The notes: generated by a model from the letters alone, not told the origin. A stretch of DNA of 64,000 nt from Candidatus Eiseniibacteriota bacterium (GCA_029262235.1 JAJCZU010000002.1:1078927-1142926); one strand, 5' to 3'; shown: positions 1-9,304, counted from the first letter of the stretch. Made by a program: numbers and translations.

Positions 1-1
1 C

Positions 2-640
2 GATGAAATCAACCGCGCCCCGGCCAAAGTACAGAGCGCTCTGCTCGAAGCGATGCAGGAAAAGCAGGTGACGATCGCCACGGAAACACATCCGCTGGCG
101 GACCCGTTCCTCGTGCTCGCGACTCAGAACCCGATCGAGCAGGAGGGAACGTACCCGCTTCCCGAAGCCCAGGTCGACCGCTTCATGCTGAAGCTGAAGG
201 TCGAGTATCCGACGCGCGAAGAAGAGCGCATGATCATGGATCGATGGGCCGGCGTCGAAAAGATCGCGATCGAACCCGTCGCAACGCTCGATGATCTGAG
301 GCGCGCGCGCGCCGCGGTACGCACCGTGCGGATCGACGAAAATCTGAAAGAGTATCTCGTGAACCTCGTCCATGCGACGCGGGAGCCGGAAACGTACGGG
401 CTCGATATCAAGGACCTCGTCGCGTTCGGCGCCTCTCCGCGAGCAACCATCTTCCTGAACCTCGGGTCACGCGCGCTCGCGTTCCTCGACGGCCGCGACT
501 ACGTGATCGCCGACGACATCAAGGAGCTTGCGAAAGACATCCTGCGTCACCGCATCCTGCTGACATACGAAGCGGAAGCGGAGGAGATCACGAGCGATCA
601 GATCGTCCAGAAAATCCTCGACCAGCTGGAAGTTCCGTAG
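2..640 (+). CDS. moxR: MoxR-family AAA+ ATPase (5' end outside window)
   Basis: Partial: the reading frame is open from base 2 and the N-terminus, with Walker A, lies upstream of the window. What remains starts at the Walker B segment DEINRAP and continues through the MoxR signature LATQNPIEQEGTYPLPEAQ and the C-terminal AAA lid. MoxR ATPases act as chaperone-like partners of VWA-domain proteins. The DUF58 gene follows after 6 nt and the VWA genes lie further along the same strand, which is the classic MoxR/Bat arrangement, so one transcript is likely. Stop TAG at 638-640. Confidence 0.93.
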   Translation, partial: DEINRAPAKVQSALLEAMQEKQVTIATETHPLADPFLVLATQNPIEQEGTYPLPEAQVDRFMLKLKVEYPTREEERMIMDRWAGVEKIAIEPVATLDDLRRARAAVRTVRIDENLKEYLVNLVHATREPETYGLDIKDLVAFGASPRATIFLNLGSRALAFLDGRDYVIADDIKELAKDILRHRILLTYEAEAEEITSDQIVQKILDQLEVP

Positions 641-646
641 ACCGAG

Positions 647-1528
647 ATGATTCCCAAAGAGCTTTTCAAAAAAGTTCGACGGATCGAGATCGTCACGCGT
701 TCTCTCGTGGAGAACCTGTTCTCGGGCGAATATCATTCGACGTTCAAGGGACGCGGGATGGAGTTCGACCAGGTGCGCGAGTACATGGAAGGCGACGACG
801 TCCGCGCGATCGACTGGAACGTCACGGCGCGCATGAACCGCCCGTTCGTGAAGGAGTTCGTCGAAGAGCGCGAGCTCGTCGTGATGCTCGCCGTCGACCT
901 CTCCGCGTCCAGCGATTTCGGAACCGCCCGTAACTTCAAGTCTGAAATTGCTGCCGAGATCTGCTCGCTTCTCGCGTTCTCCGCGATCAAGAACAACGAC
1001 AAGGTGGGGCTTCTGCTCTTCACCGATCGCGTCGAGAAATATCTGAAGCCGCAGAAGGGGAAGAAGCACGTGCTGCGCGTGATCCGCGAGCTTCTCTTCT
1101 ACCGCCCCGACGGGAAAGGCACCGACCTCGACACCGGACTCGACCAGCTGAACCACGTATTGAAGCGCCGGGCCGTCATCTTTCTCGTATCCGACTTTCT
1201 GAAACGACCGACGGATCGTCTGCTCCGTGTCACGAACAAACGGCACGATCTCGTGGCCGTGCGCATATCCGATCGCCGCGAACGCGACATGCCGAACGTG
1301 GGTTACGCCGAACTCGAAGACAGCGAAACGGGCGAACGCCTGTTCGTGTCGACGGGATCCGAAGCGTTTCGCGAACGGTATCGCCTTTACGCGGGGCACG
1401 AGGAACGCGCCCTGCACGCCCAGTTCCGGAGCGCGGGCGTCGACCTGATCGACGTGACGACCGAGAGCGGCTATATCGATCCGCTCGTGCAGTTTTTTCA
1501 GAAACGCGTGCGGAGGCGCGGACGATGA
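647..1528 (+). CDS. DUF58 domain protein of the MoxR/Bat operon
   Basis: A 293-aa soluble protein that follows moxR by 6 nt. It carries the DUF58 hallmark around residues 30-65: a GRGMEFDQVREYMEGDDVR stretch followed by IDWNVTARM. A VWA-like segment then begins at about residue 80 with a DLSAS metal-site motif (AVDLSASSDFG). DUF58 proteins accompany MoxR ATPases almost universally; their biochemical role is not settled. The stop overlaps the start of the next gene by 4 nt (ATGA), so the two are translationally coupled. Confidence 0.93.
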   Translation: MIPKELFKKVRRIEIVTRSLVENLFSGEYHSTFKGRGMEFDQVREYMEGDDVRAIDWNVTARMNRPFVKEFVEERELVVMLAVDLSASSDFGTARNFKSEIAAEICSLLAFSAIKNNDKVGLLLFTDRVEKYLKPQKGKKHVLRVIRELLFYRPDGKGTDLDTGLDQLNHVLKRRAVIFLVSDFLKRPTDRLLRVTNKRHDLVAVRISDRRERDMPNVGYAELEDSETGERLFVSTGSEAFRERYRLYAGHEERALHAQFRSAGVDLIDVTTESGYIDPLVQFFQKRVRRRGR

Positions 1529-2481
1529 ATCTCCGGCATTTGATTCCGGTGCTCGCCACGGCGTTGCTTCTCACACTTTCCATTCTCGCTCCGAGGAGCG
1601 TTCTCGCAGAAACGACGATGCGGGCCGAGGTTGACAAGACGACGGCCACGATCGGCGATCCGATCACTCTTACGATCACGCTCGAAACGGAGCCCGGGTC
1701 CGGCGCGCTCCTTCCCGACTTCGGCGATGATGCGCTCGGAGAATGGACGGTTCTCGCCGCTCCGCCTGCAACCGAGTCGGTCCTCGAAGGCGTAACACGC
1801 AAATCGAGGACGCTCGTTCTCACGTCGTTCGATCTCGGCGAACACGAGATCCCGTCACTCACCGCAATCGGGGCCGACACGAAGACGAACGCGATCCCGG
1901 TCACATTCGTATCGGTCGGACTTGACGAAGACGGGGAGCTCCGGAACGTGAAAGCCCCGGCCGCGGCCCCGAGAAACTGGCCGCGCGTGCTGATTCCATG
2001 GGGCATCGTACTCATACTCGCGCTTCTCGCCGCCTGGATCCTCTACAGGATCAAGACGCGTCCCGTGGCTCTCGACCCGACTCTCGCGGCGGTCGACCTG
2101 CGTCCCGCGCACGAGATCGCCGGGAAGGAACTCGCGGATCTGCTCGTGCGCTGGCAGGCCGGAGGCGATTCCGACCCCGACCGCAGGCAGTACTTCTACG
2201 ACATCTCGCAGATCGTGCGCGCCTATATCCGGAACCGGTACGGACTGCCCGCAACCGAGCGCACAACGCGCGAGATCATGAACGAAATCAAAGTAGAACG
2301 GATCGCGCCCGAGACGATCGGCCGTCTTCGCACGCTTCTTACGGACTGCGATCGCGTGAAGTACGCGGCCGATTCCTCGCTCGAAGAACGCTTCGTGGAA
2401 TACGTCGAAGCCTCGCGTGCGTTCGTGCATGAGACGCGGGAGCACAGATCACAGCCGGGCAGCAGCGAGGAGGCGGCATGA
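1525..2481 (+). CDS. BatD-like/DUF4381-like membrane protein
   Basis: A 318-aa protein with an N-terminal signal peptide (cleavage near LAETT) and a beta-rich periplasmic domain like the N-terminus of BatD. One membrane helix lies at about residues 156-176, then a cytoplasmic helical domain with a YDISQIVRAYIRNRYGLPATE segment split across residues 225-245. That C-terminal domain recurs at the end of BatD at 5306-7105. This gene sits between DUF58 and BatA, where a short DUF4381-type protein is often found. The start overlaps the DUF58 stop and the end overlaps the batA start, each by 4 nt. Confidence 0.8.
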   Translation: MNLRHLIPVLATALLLTLSILAPRSVLAETTMRAEVDKTTATIGDPITLTITLETEPGSGALLPDFGDDALGEWTVLAAPPATESVLEGVTRKSRTLVLTSFDLGEHEIPSLTAIGADTKTNAIPVTFVSVGLDEDGELRNVKAPAAAPRNWPRVLIPWGIVLILALLAAWILYRIKTRPVALDPTLAAVDLRPAHEIAGKELADLLVRWQAGGDSDPDRRQYFYDISQIVRAYIRNRYGLPATERTTREIMNEIKVERIAPETIGRLRTLLTDCDRVKYAADSSLEERFVEYVEASRAFVHETREHRSQPGSSEEAA

Positions 2482-3473
2482 TCTGGCGATTCGCCGAACC
2501 ATGGGTACTCGCGCTCTTTCTGCCCGCGATCGCGCTCATGATCTGGCGCTACCGGCGCATGGCGAAGCAGATGCCGCGCATCCGCTTTTCGTCGCTCGAC
2601 ATCGTGAAGCGCGCGAAGCCCCCGGCGCGGAACTGGGCACGCCATCTTCCGATCGTGCTCCGCCTGCTCGCCGTGTTGCTGCTCGCGATCGCGCTGGCCC
2701 GGCCGCAGGCAGGCGCGCGCGGCGTGAACGTCGACTCCGAAGGCGTCGACATTCTGATCGCGCTCGACGTGTCGGGGAGCATGCGCGCGATCGACCTGAA
2801 ACCGAACAACAGGCTCGAAGCCGCCAAACTGGTAGCCAGCGACTTCATCGCGGGGCGCGAAACTGACCGCCTCGGACTTGTCGTGTTCGCGGGCGTCAGC
2901 TTCGTACAATGTCCGCTGACTCTCGACTACGCCGTGCTGCAGAACCTGCTGCAGGAGATCCAGATCGGGATGGTCGAAGACGGAACGGCCATCGGGATGG
3001 CGATCGTCAACTGCGTGAACCGTCTGAAGGAAAGCGACGCCAAGTCCAAAGTCGCCATTCTGCTGACGGACGGCGTCAACAACACGGGACGGATCGACCC
3101 GGAGACGGCCGCGCAGGTTGCGGAAGCCGTCGGCGTACGATTCTATACGGTCGGCGTCGGCTCCGAGGGGGAAGCGCTTTATCCTGTCGACGATCCGATC
3201 TTCGGGCGCCGCTACGTCAAACAGCGCACGGAGATCGACGAAGTGATTCTGCAGCGCATCGCGGCCGACACGGGCGGAAAGTACTTTCGCGCGACGGACA
3301 CCGAAGCGCTGCGCAGCATCTTTCAGGAGATCGGGGAGCTCGAGAAAACGAAAGTCATCAGCGACGAGTTCGTGCACTACTCCGATCTGTTCGGCTACTT
3401 CCTGCTGCCGGCTGCGTGCCTGCTTCTCCTTGAAATCACTGCCGGCTCGTTCTGGCTGAGGAGATTCCCCTGA
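2478..3473 (+). CDS. batA: BatA, VWA-domain membrane protein
   Basis: A 331-aa protein with two N-terminal membrane segments (about residues 7-25 and 57-75), a von Willebrand factor A domain with an intact metal-site motif DVSGS (about residue 96 on), and a C-terminal helix after about residue 300. This is the standard BatA layout. BatA proteins are linked to aerotolerance and envelope stress in Bacteroides and Leptospira, but their mechanism is not established. The start ATG overlaps the previous stop, and the stop shares one base with the batB start. Confidence 0.92.
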   Translation: MIWRFAEPWVLALFLPAIALMIWRYRRMAKQMPRIRFSSLDIVKRAKPPARNWARHLPIVLRLLAVLLLAIALARPQAGARGVNVDSEGVDILIALDVSGSMRAIDLKPNNRLEAAKLVASDFIAGRETDRLGLVVFAGVSFVQCPLTLDYAVLQNLLQEIQIGMVEDGTAIGMAIVNCVNRLKESDAKSKVAILLTDGVNNTGRIDPETAAQVAEAVGVRFYTVGVGSEGEALYPVDDPIFGRRYVKQRTEIDEVILQRIAADTGGKYFRATDTEALRSIFQEIGELEKTKVISDEFVHYSDLFGYFLLPAACLLLLEITAGSFWLRRFP

Positions 3474-4489
3474 TGCATTACGGCGCCCCGCTCTATCTCT
3501 ACGGACTCCTGCTCGTTCCGATCGTATTCGCGCTGTTCTGGCGTGGTCGCTCGCGACGAAAAGACGCCCTCGCGCGTTTCGGCGAATCTCGTCTTCTCGC
3601 ATTCCTGAAACTCGACGCGGACGAGGCGAAACGTCGCCGCAAGGAACGGCTGATTCTCTTCGCGCTGGCCGGCGTGCTGTTCGCCCTGTCACACCCGCAA
3701 TACGGGGAGAAGCGAACCGAAGTAAAGCGCGAAGGCGTGGACGTCGTATTTCTGCTCGACACGTCGCTCAGCATGCTGGCCGAAGACATGAAGCCGAATC
3801 GTCTCGCGCATGCGAAGCGTGAGATCGAAGGATTCCTGAGCCGCCTGCGGGGCGATCGTATCGGCATCGTTTCGTTCGCCGGCACGGCGGTTCCCACGTG
3901 CCCGCTTACGATTGATTACGGCGCCGTGCGCATGTTCCTTCGCGGTGTCGACACGTGGACGGCGCCGGAAGCCGGAACCGCGATCGCGAAAGCGCTCGAG
4001 CGCGGAACACGCATGCTCGTCGAAAGCGGATCCGGTTCACGCGTGCTCGTTCTGATGACCGACGGCGAAGATCACGAAGGGGACGTCGCGCGCGCCGCAC
4101 GACTCGCGGCCGACGAGGGGATTCGCATCTTCTCGATCGGGTTCGGCACGTCCGACGGCGAACTGATTCCCGTTTCCAGCCGCGAATTCAAGAAAGACAA
4201 GACCGGAGAGTTCGTCGTGACGAAGCGGATCGACGAATCCCTCCGCGAAGCGGCCACCATCTCGGACGGGCGCTACTGGAGCATGAGCGAGCAGCCGGAC
4301 GCGATGGATCTCGTGTACGATACTCTGCAGGGAATGGAAAAGCAGGAGTACAAGAGCAGGATCGCGGTCGTGCGTGAAGAACGATTCGCATGGTTTCTGT
4401 TTCCTGCTGCCGTTCTTCTCGTACTCGAATCGCTGCTCTCGACCGTTACGCGAAAGAAGGAGGTATGGGCAGGCCGTGTCGCACCGTAA
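3473..4489 (+). CDS. batB: BatB, VWA-domain membrane protein
   Basis: A 338-aa paralogue of BatA with the same layout: N-terminal hydrophobic segments, a VWA domain with the metal-site motif DTSLS at about residue 96, the acidic switch TDGEDHEGD at about residues 194-202, and a C-terminal membrane helix at about residues 305-323. The start ATG overlaps the batA stop by one base. The last residues overlap the start of the TPR gene batC. BatA and BatB are thought to form a membrane complex with the TPR Bat proteins. Confidence 0.92.
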   Translation: MHYGAPLYLYGLLLVPIVFALFWRGRSRRKDALARFGESRLLAFLKLDADEAKRRRKERLILFALAGVLFALSHPQYGEKRTEVKREGVDVVFLLDTSLSMLAEDMKPNRLAHAKREIEGFLSRLRGDRIGIVSFAGTAVPTCPLTIDYGAVRMFLRGVDTWTAPEAGTAIAKALERGTRMLVESGSGSRVLVLMTDGEDHEGDVARAARLAADEGIRIFSIGFGTSDGELIPVSSREFKKDKTGEFVVTKRIDESLREAATISDGRYWSMSEQPDAMDLVYDTLQGMEKQEYKSRIAVVREERFAWFLFPAAVLLVLESLLSTVTRKKEVWAGRVAP

Positions 4490-5303
4490 TCCGACCAATC
4501 TCATGACCGCCCTTTTGATCGCGGCGCTTTCGCTCGGCTTCACCGACCCCGTGCACGATCAGAGTGCCAGGGGTGTGAAGCTTTACTCCGAGGGCGACTA
4601 CGCCGGCGCGCTCGACGCGTTCGATCGCGCACTCGAGCAGCAGCCCGACTCTCCGCTTCTCTATTTCGATCGTGCGGCATCGCTCTACCAGGCGGGCATG
4701 TTCGAAGAGTCGGCGGCATCGTACGCCGTGGCCGCATCGGATCCCGCGCTTGCCGCGCCCGCACTCTACGGCGCGGGGAACGCTCTCGCGAAGGCAGGCG
4801 ATCTCGAAAAGGCTCTCGAAGCTTACAGGCAGTCGCTGACGCTCGCCCCCGCGGACGAGGACGTGAAGCACAATTACGAGCGCGTGCAGCAGATGCTCGA
4901 AGAGCAACAGCAGCAGCAGGAAGAAGAACAGCAGGACGGCGATTCGGACGAGAACCAGGAACAGCAGGATCAGGAACAGCAGCAGGACGGGGAGCAGGAG
5001 AACGCTCCGCCCGACTCCTCCGGATCGAACGAGGAACAGCAGGACCAGGGCGAAGAGGGTGAGCAGGAAGAAGAGCAACCGCAGGACCAGGAACAGGACG
5101 GCGAGGGCCAGGAAGAGCAGCAGCCCGAACAGCCGCAGGATCAGGAACCGCAGCCCGGCCAGGTGCCGCCCTCGATCGACGGGATGTCGAAAGAAGACGC
5201 CGAACGTATTCTCGAAGCGCTTGCAGAAGAAGAAGAGGCGGAGCGAAACGCCTCTCTCGAAAAGCGAAAGGCCCGGCAGAAATCGACCGGGAAGGACTGG
5301 TAG
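4476..5303 (+). CDS. batC: BatC-like TPR protein with long Gln/Glu-rich tail
   Basis: I chose the GTG at 4476, about 13 nt after the ribosome-binding sequence AAGGAGG at 4457-4463 and inside the batB end. ATG 4503 in the same frame is the alternative. Either way the protein opens with a hydrophobic signal-like segment, then three TPR units (for example the DYAGALDAFDRALEQQPDSP unit), then about 90 residues made almost only of Gln, Glu and Asp. A short conserved C-terminal end follows (SIDGMSKEDAERILEALAEEE). That end is the typical BatC tail placed after an acidic linker. Likely periplasmic or membrane-tethered partner of BatA and BatB. Confidence 0.85.
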   Translation: MSHRNPTNLMTALLIAALSLGFTDPVHDQSARGVKLYSEGDYAGALDAFDRALEQQPDSPLLYFDRAASLYQAGMFEESAASYAVAASDPALAAPALYGAGNALAKAGDLEKALEAYRQSLTLAPADEDVKHNYERVQQMLEEQQQQQEEEQQDGDSDENQEQQDQEQQQDGEQENAPPDSSGSNEEQQDQGEEGEQEEEQPQDQEQDGEGQEEQQPEQPQDQEPQPGQVPPSIDGMSKEDAERILEALAEEEEAERNASLEKRKARQKSTGKDW

Positions 5304-5305
5304 CG

Positions 5306-7105
5306 TTGCGCACGAACCTGACATTTATGACACTTTTCGCATGCGCGATCGCCGTCATGCTTTTCGCGACGCCGCACGCCGAAGCGCTCGGAGTGCGGGC
5401 GAACGTCGACCGGGACAAAGTAGGCCTCGACGACCGCGTGAACCTGACCGTGAGCATCGAAGGGCAGGGGAACGAGAGTGTGCAGGTGGACCTCGGCAAT
5501 ACCGAAGGCTTTCGCGTCTACTCCGCGGGCAGCTCCCAGAGCGTTTCGATCGTGAACGGCAGGATGACTTCCAGCCTCCAGTACAACTACATCCTGACGC
5601 CGCGGAACAAGGGGAGCTTCCGGATCGGGCCCGTCACCGTCAAACAGAAGGGAAAGGAAGCGGCCACTTCGCGCATCGCGATCGAAGTGGTGGAGGGGAA
5701 GGCACCGCCGGCCGGCAGCCAGCGCTCCGGAACCTCCGGTGCGAAAGCGAGCGAAGTCTTCATACGAACGAAGGTCGATAAACACGAAGCCTATGTCGGG
5801 GAACAGATCACGCTCACATTTCAGCTGTTCAGCCGGATCCGCTTCTGGTCCGACCCCGAATACGATCCACCGTCGACGATCGGCTTCTGGAAGGAAGACC
5901 TTCCGCCGCAGAACAGCTACTACACGGACATCAAAGGCGACCGGTACCGCGTCACCGAAATCAAAACCGCTCTCTTTCCGACCAGCGCCGGCGCCCTCGG
6001 TATCGGGCCCGCGAAGCTGACCTACGAACCGGATGCGTTCCGCTCGGGCGACCCGTTCGATATCTTCAACCGGGCGCGCGGCGCGCGCAACCGCTCCGGC
6101 AAACAGACGATGCACTCCGACTCGCTCACTGTGCAGGTGATGCCGCTGCCGCAGGAAGGACGACCGCCCAGCTTTACGGGCACGGTCGGCAAGTTTCAGT
6201 TCGAGGCATCGGTCGACAAAAAAGAGGTCAAAGCGAACGAACCCGTCACATTGAAAGTAAAGATCTGGGGAGACGGGAACGTGGCAACGGCGACGATTCC
6301 GGATCTTGCCCTGTCAGAAAGTTTCAAAGTGTACGATTCGGGATCGAACACGAGCACGACGAAGCAGAACTACAGACTGCGCGGACAGAAAGAGTACACG
6401 CGCGTGATCGTGCCCCGCTTCGGGGGAGAGTACGAACTGCCCGCGATCTCGTTCTCGTATTTCGATCCCGAAAAGAAAGAGTACGTGACGCACGCGAGCA
6501 GCGCGTTTCCCCTGGTCGTCGAAGGGCCGCGCAACAACCCGGAACTCGCGCAGAACGAAGTGGAGCGCATGGAGGAAGACCTGCGCTTTCTGAAAGAGCC
6601 GACCGCGATCGACTGGCGTCGAAGCGACGACGGCGTTCCGGCCTGGATGCTCGTAACGGCGAACGCAGCGCCGCTCCTGCTTCTCGGAAGCGTTTTCTTC
6701 GCGCGGGTTCGCCGGGAACGCAGCGGACGGGATCCGGTGCGCGCCCGCGCCAGAAAAGCCGATGCCTCGGCGCGACGCGCCCTTGCCGGTGCGCAGAGGA
6801 TTCGCGAGTCGGCCGATGACCGGGAGTTTGCGGGCACGCTTTCCCAGGCCCTCTTTCACTATCTCCGGGACAAGATGAACCTCCCCGTTTCCGGCATGAC
6901 GAAGCGCATTCTGCTCGCTGAGCTCGAGTCCCGCAGCCTCGCGCCCGAAACGATCGCCTCCCTCGCGACCTGGATCGACCACTGTGATCGCGCGCGTTTC
7001 GCGGGCGAGAAGCTGAGCCAGGACGACCGGCGCCGGCTCCTCGACGAGGCGGAAGAGCTGATCGTGACGATCGGACGCAGCCTGCATCGCAAGGGGACAT
7101 CATGA
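5306..7105 (+). CDS. batD: BatD, oxygen-tolerance protein
   Basis: A 599-aa protein with TTG as the probable start (5306), giving an N-terminus with Arg2 and a signal peptide ending near HAEA. The in-frame ATG 5327 is the alternative. Several beta-sandwich repeats follow (each with a VDKxxxxxxE-type opening, around residues 33, 155 and 302), a membrane helix at about residues 446-466, and a cytoplasmic helical domain similar to the end of the 1525-2481 protein. This matches BatD (DUF7939/BatD family). It lies 2 nt after batC and overlaps batE by 4 nt. Confidence 0.9.
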   Translation: MRTNLTFMTLFACAIAVMLFATPHAEALGVRANVDRDKVGLDDRVNLTVSIEGQGNESVQVDLGNTEGFRVYSAGSSQSVSIVNGRMTSSLQYNYILTPRNKGSFRIGPVTVKQKGKEAATSRIAIEVVEGKAPPAGSQRSGTSGAKASEVFIRTKVDKHEAYVGEQITLTFQLFSRIRFWSDPEYDPPSTIGFWKEDLPPQNSYYTDIKGDRYRVTEIKTALFPTSAGALGIGPAKLTYEPDAFRSGDPFDIFNRARGARNRSGKQTMHSDSLTVQVMPLPQEGRPPSFTGTVGKFQFEASVDKKEVKANEPVTLKVKIWGDGNVATATIPDLALSESFKVYDSGSNTSTTKQNYRLRGQKEYTRVIVPRFGGEYELPAISFSYFDPEKKEYVTHASSAFPLVVEGPRNNPELAQNEVERMEEDLRFLKEPTAIDWRRSDDGVPAWMLVTANAAPLLLLGSVFFARVRRERSGRDPVRARARKADASARRALAGAQRIRESADDREFAGTLSQALFHYLRDKMNLPVSGMTKRILLAELESRSLAPETIASLATWIDHCDRARFAGEKLSQDDRRRLLDEAEELIVTIGRSLHRKGTS

Positions 7106-7857
7106 TCCCGTTTCGCTGGATGGCCCTGATCCTGATCGCACTCCCGGTGCCTTCTCTTGCCACGCCCCAGGCCGATTCGCTCTTCGCCGCGGGCAATCGC
7201 GCCTATCAGGAGGGGCGATTCGAAGACGCTGTCTCCTCTTATGAAGCCATTCGGGAGGCTGGTCTCGGCTCGGGCGCTCTCTATTACAATCTCGGGAATG
7301 CCTATTTCCGTACGGAGTCGTATGGACTCGCCGCGGCGAACTACGAGCGCGCGAAGCGCCTGCTGCCCCGGGATCCCGATCTGAAGGAGAACATGCGCCT
7401 GCTGGGGGAGCGGACACTGGACGGCGCGCTGGCCGCGCAGCGGATCCCGCCGTGGCAGCTTTTCGTAATGGTGAGTCGTCAACTCACAGGGAGGGAATGG
7501 CTGCTCCTTGCCGAGGTTCTCTACGCGATTACTCTCGCCGGTCTCGCGCTCGCTCTCACCCGGACGCGCTGGGCCAGGAGGTTTCGCGGAACGACGATGG
7601 CGTGCGGGGCGCTTACTGTGCTCGTGGTTGCTTTCCTGACTGTTGCCTGGTACGAGCAGAACCGGATCGAGCGCGGGGCCGTGATCGCAACGGAAATCGC
7701 GGGTCGAAGCGGTCCGGGGAGCCAGTTCACCCAGGAGTTTCTCGTGCACGAAGGGACCATGCTGCGGGTTCACAGGGAGCGGGGCGCCTGGCTGCTCTGC
7801 AGCCTTTCCGCCGAGCTCCGAGGGTGGCTCCCGCAATCCGCCGTGGAACGTCTCTGA
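7102..7857 (+). CDS. batE: BatE, TPR and SH3-like membrane protein
   Basis: A 251-aa protein with a signal peptide, two or three TPR units (NRAYQEGRFEDAVSSYEAI; YYNLGNAYFRTESYGLAAAN), two membrane helices at about residues 135-151 and 170-187, and a C-terminal bacterial SH3-like domain (about residues 198-251). This is the usual BatE architecture. It overlaps the batD stop by 4 nt and is the last gene of the operon; about 316 nt of non-coding sequence follow, with no clear terminator. Confidence 0.88.
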   Translation: MIPFRWMALILIALPVPSLATPQADSLFAAGNRAYQEGRFEDAVSSYEAIREAGLGSGALYYNLGNAYFRTESYGLAAANYERAKRLLPRDPDLKENMRLLGERTLDGALAAQRIPPWQLFVMVSRQLTGREWLLLAEVLYAITLAGLALALTRTRWARRFRGTTMACGALTVLVVAFLTVAWYEQNRIERGAVIATEIAGRSGPGSQFTQEFLVHEGTMLRVHRERGAWLLCSLSAELRGWLPQSAVERL

Positions 7858-7936
7858 CGCGCTCTGGAGTGGTTCCTGCGTACCCTCCCGAGGCGTGAAC
7901 ATCGTGCACACCCCAACTTCCGCATTTCAAACGACC

Positions 7937-7953
7937 TGGGTACCGCGGTCCAA
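7937..7953. promoter_or_regulatory. Imperfect dyad upstream of sigma-factor promoters
   Basis: The 8-bp palindrome ACCGCGGT (7942-7949) sits inside a weaker 17-bp dyad. It lies about 135 bp upstream of the candidate sigma-54 -24 element at 8087, a normal distance for a sigma-54 activator site. The activator-site role is inference. Confidence 0.35.
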
Positions 7954-8005
7954 ACACCGTGAACCTTGTATACGATTCATGCGTGTTCCGTTTCGCCCGC
8001 TCCCC

Positions 8006-8035
8006 TTGAGAAGCTTCGTGTAAACTTACTTTAAT
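8006..8035 (+). promoter_or_regulatory. Candidate sigma-70 promoter for the sigma factor gene
   Basis: TTGAGA, 18-bp spacer, TTTAAT in the 316-nt gap after batE. It is close to the vegetative consensus and lies in locally AT-richer sequence. It would start transcription about 130 nt before the gene at 8174. Confidence 0.45.
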
Positions 8036-8085
8036 TCTCTGCTATTCCATCACTTACATCTTTTTATCCCCGTTTCCACCCGATC

Positions 8086-8101
8086 TGGCACACAACGTGC
8101 A
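8086..8101 (+). promoter_or_regulatory. Candidate sigma-54 promoter (-24/-12) for the sigma factor gene
   Basis: TGGCACACAACGTGCA: GG at 8087-8088 and GC at 8099-8100, exactly 10 bp apart. The only mismatch to TGGCAC-N5-TTGC is G for T in the -12 box. Transcription would start near 8112, leaving a 62-nt leader that contains a small GC hairpin (CGGGG...CCCCG). Confidence 0.5.
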
Positions 8102-8173
8102 GTTATTGCTGGCAAATGACACCGAAGCGGGGCCAGGCACCCCGTTTCGATCCCCAACACCTGGAGGACCCCT

Positions 8174-9223
8174 ATGCCAGGAACGACAGCAAGAGATTCG
8201 CTTTGGTATCACTGGATCACGGACCCTTCAAATCCCTGGGAGGAGAGGGAGGAAGGAAGCCTGAGTGTAACCTGGGAATCCGAGTTGTCGCCGGTGCCTG
8301 ACGATCAGCCGTCCACGCGAAAGCGCGGACGGGAGGGGGGTAATACGGTGAGAACGAGAACTGGCAAAACGGGAAACGCAAGGGGACTGGGGCAGGACTC
8401 CGTCGGCATCTATCTTCGCGACATAAGGCGGTATCCGCTTCTGGATCGCGAGTCGGAAGCGAAGATGGCCTGGCGCGTCAAGAGCGGGGACGAAGAAGCG
8501 CGCGCGGAACTCATTTCGCGGAATCTGCGCCTCGTCATCAACATCGCGAAACGATATCAGGGCATGGGGCTTTCGCTCGAGGACCTGATCGAAGAGGGGA
8601 ACATCGGCCTGATCAAAGCCGTGGAGCGCTTCGAGGTGGAGCGCGGACTCCGCTTCAGCACGTACGGATCGAAATGGATCCGGCAGGCGATCACGCGCGC
8701 CCTCGTCAACAAGAGCCGCACGGTGAGGATCCCGGCGAACGTGCTCGTGCTCATCAAACAGTATCTGACGATCCAGCGCGAGATGCTGCAGCAGCTCGGC
8801 AGGAAACCGGCTCCGGAAGAGTTGCGCGAAAAGATGGGCCTCAAGAAGCGTCGCTTCCTCGAGATCGCCCGCCTGGCAAAGGGCGTTCTTTCGCTCGACC
8901 ACCCGATGGACGAAACCGTGAACGCTCACGTTCTCTATGACGTCGTTCCGGATCTTGCGGCTTCCGATCCGCACGACAAGGCGATGTCCGGACTTCGCAG
9001 AGATCTGATCGAGAAGATGCTCTGCTCGCTGCCGGAGCGCGACGCCGAGATTCTGTCGATTCGTTACGGGCTGCGGACGGGTGAGGGCAAGTCACTCGAG
9101 CAGACCGGTCGCATCATGGGAGTTACGAGAGAGCGGATCCGGCAGCTCGAAGCACGGGCTTTCAAAAGGCTGCGCGCGTTTCTCGCGGAACACTGGATCA
9201 CGGAAGAGCCGGCCGTCGCCTGA
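8174..9223 (+). CDS. RNA polymerase sigma factor, sigma-70 family group 2
   Basis: The core fold begins at about residue 75 with region 1.2 ([16 protein letters not shown]). Region 2 follows ([50 protein letters not shown]), then region 3 and region 4.2 with the helix-turn-helix [19 protein letters not shown]. There is no large region 1.1 or non-conserved insert, so this is a short alternative sigma of RpoS/SigB-like group 2, not the primary sigma. The start at 8174 has GGAGG 6 nt upstream. A second very strong site (GGGAGGGGGG, 8331-8340) precedes in-frame GTG 8348, which would skip the first 58 unconserved residues. Stand-alone gene with its own promoters and terminator. Confidence 0.92.
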   Translation: MPGTTARDSLWYHWITDPSNPWEEREEGSLSVTWESELSPVPDDQPSTRKRGREGGNTVRTRTGKTGNARGLGQDSVGIYLRDIRRYPLLDRESEAKMAWRVKSGDEEARAELISRNLRLVINIAKRYQGMGLSLEDLIEEGNIGLIKAVERFEVERGLRFSTYGSKWIRQAITRALVNKSRTVRIPANVLVLIKQYLTIQREMLQQLGRKPAPEELREKMGLKKRRFLEIARLAKGVLSLDHPMDETVNAHVLYDVVPDLAASDPHDKAMSGLRRDLIEKMLCSLPERDAEILSIRYGLRTGEGKSLEQTGRIMGVTRERIRQLEARAFKRLRAFLAEHWITEEPAVA

Positions 9224-9258
9224 GACCGCCTCTGATCCTCGTAATACTTTGACTACAG

Positions 9259-9304
9259 GAAAACCCCCTGACGACCGATCTTCGGTCAAAGGGGGTTTTC
9301 TTTG
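9259..9304 (+). terminator. Rho-independent terminator after the sigma factor gene
   Basis: The stem GAAAACCCCCT pairs with AGGGGGTTTTC, with an inner stem GACCGA/TCGGTC and a 3-nt loop. A T-rich run follows (TTTTCTTTGCTCTTTTT). Strong and nearly symmetric. Confidence 0.9.

Noticed and set aside
2223..3692. Long open frame on the minus strand opposite batA and batB
   Set aside because: It mirrors intact BatA/BatB coding sequence, its translation is Arg/Asp-rich without motifs, and GC-rich third positions explain such shadows.
8116..8301. Short open frame overlapping the sigma factor start
   Set aside because: No ribosome site and no motif; it lies in another frame over a well-supported gene start.
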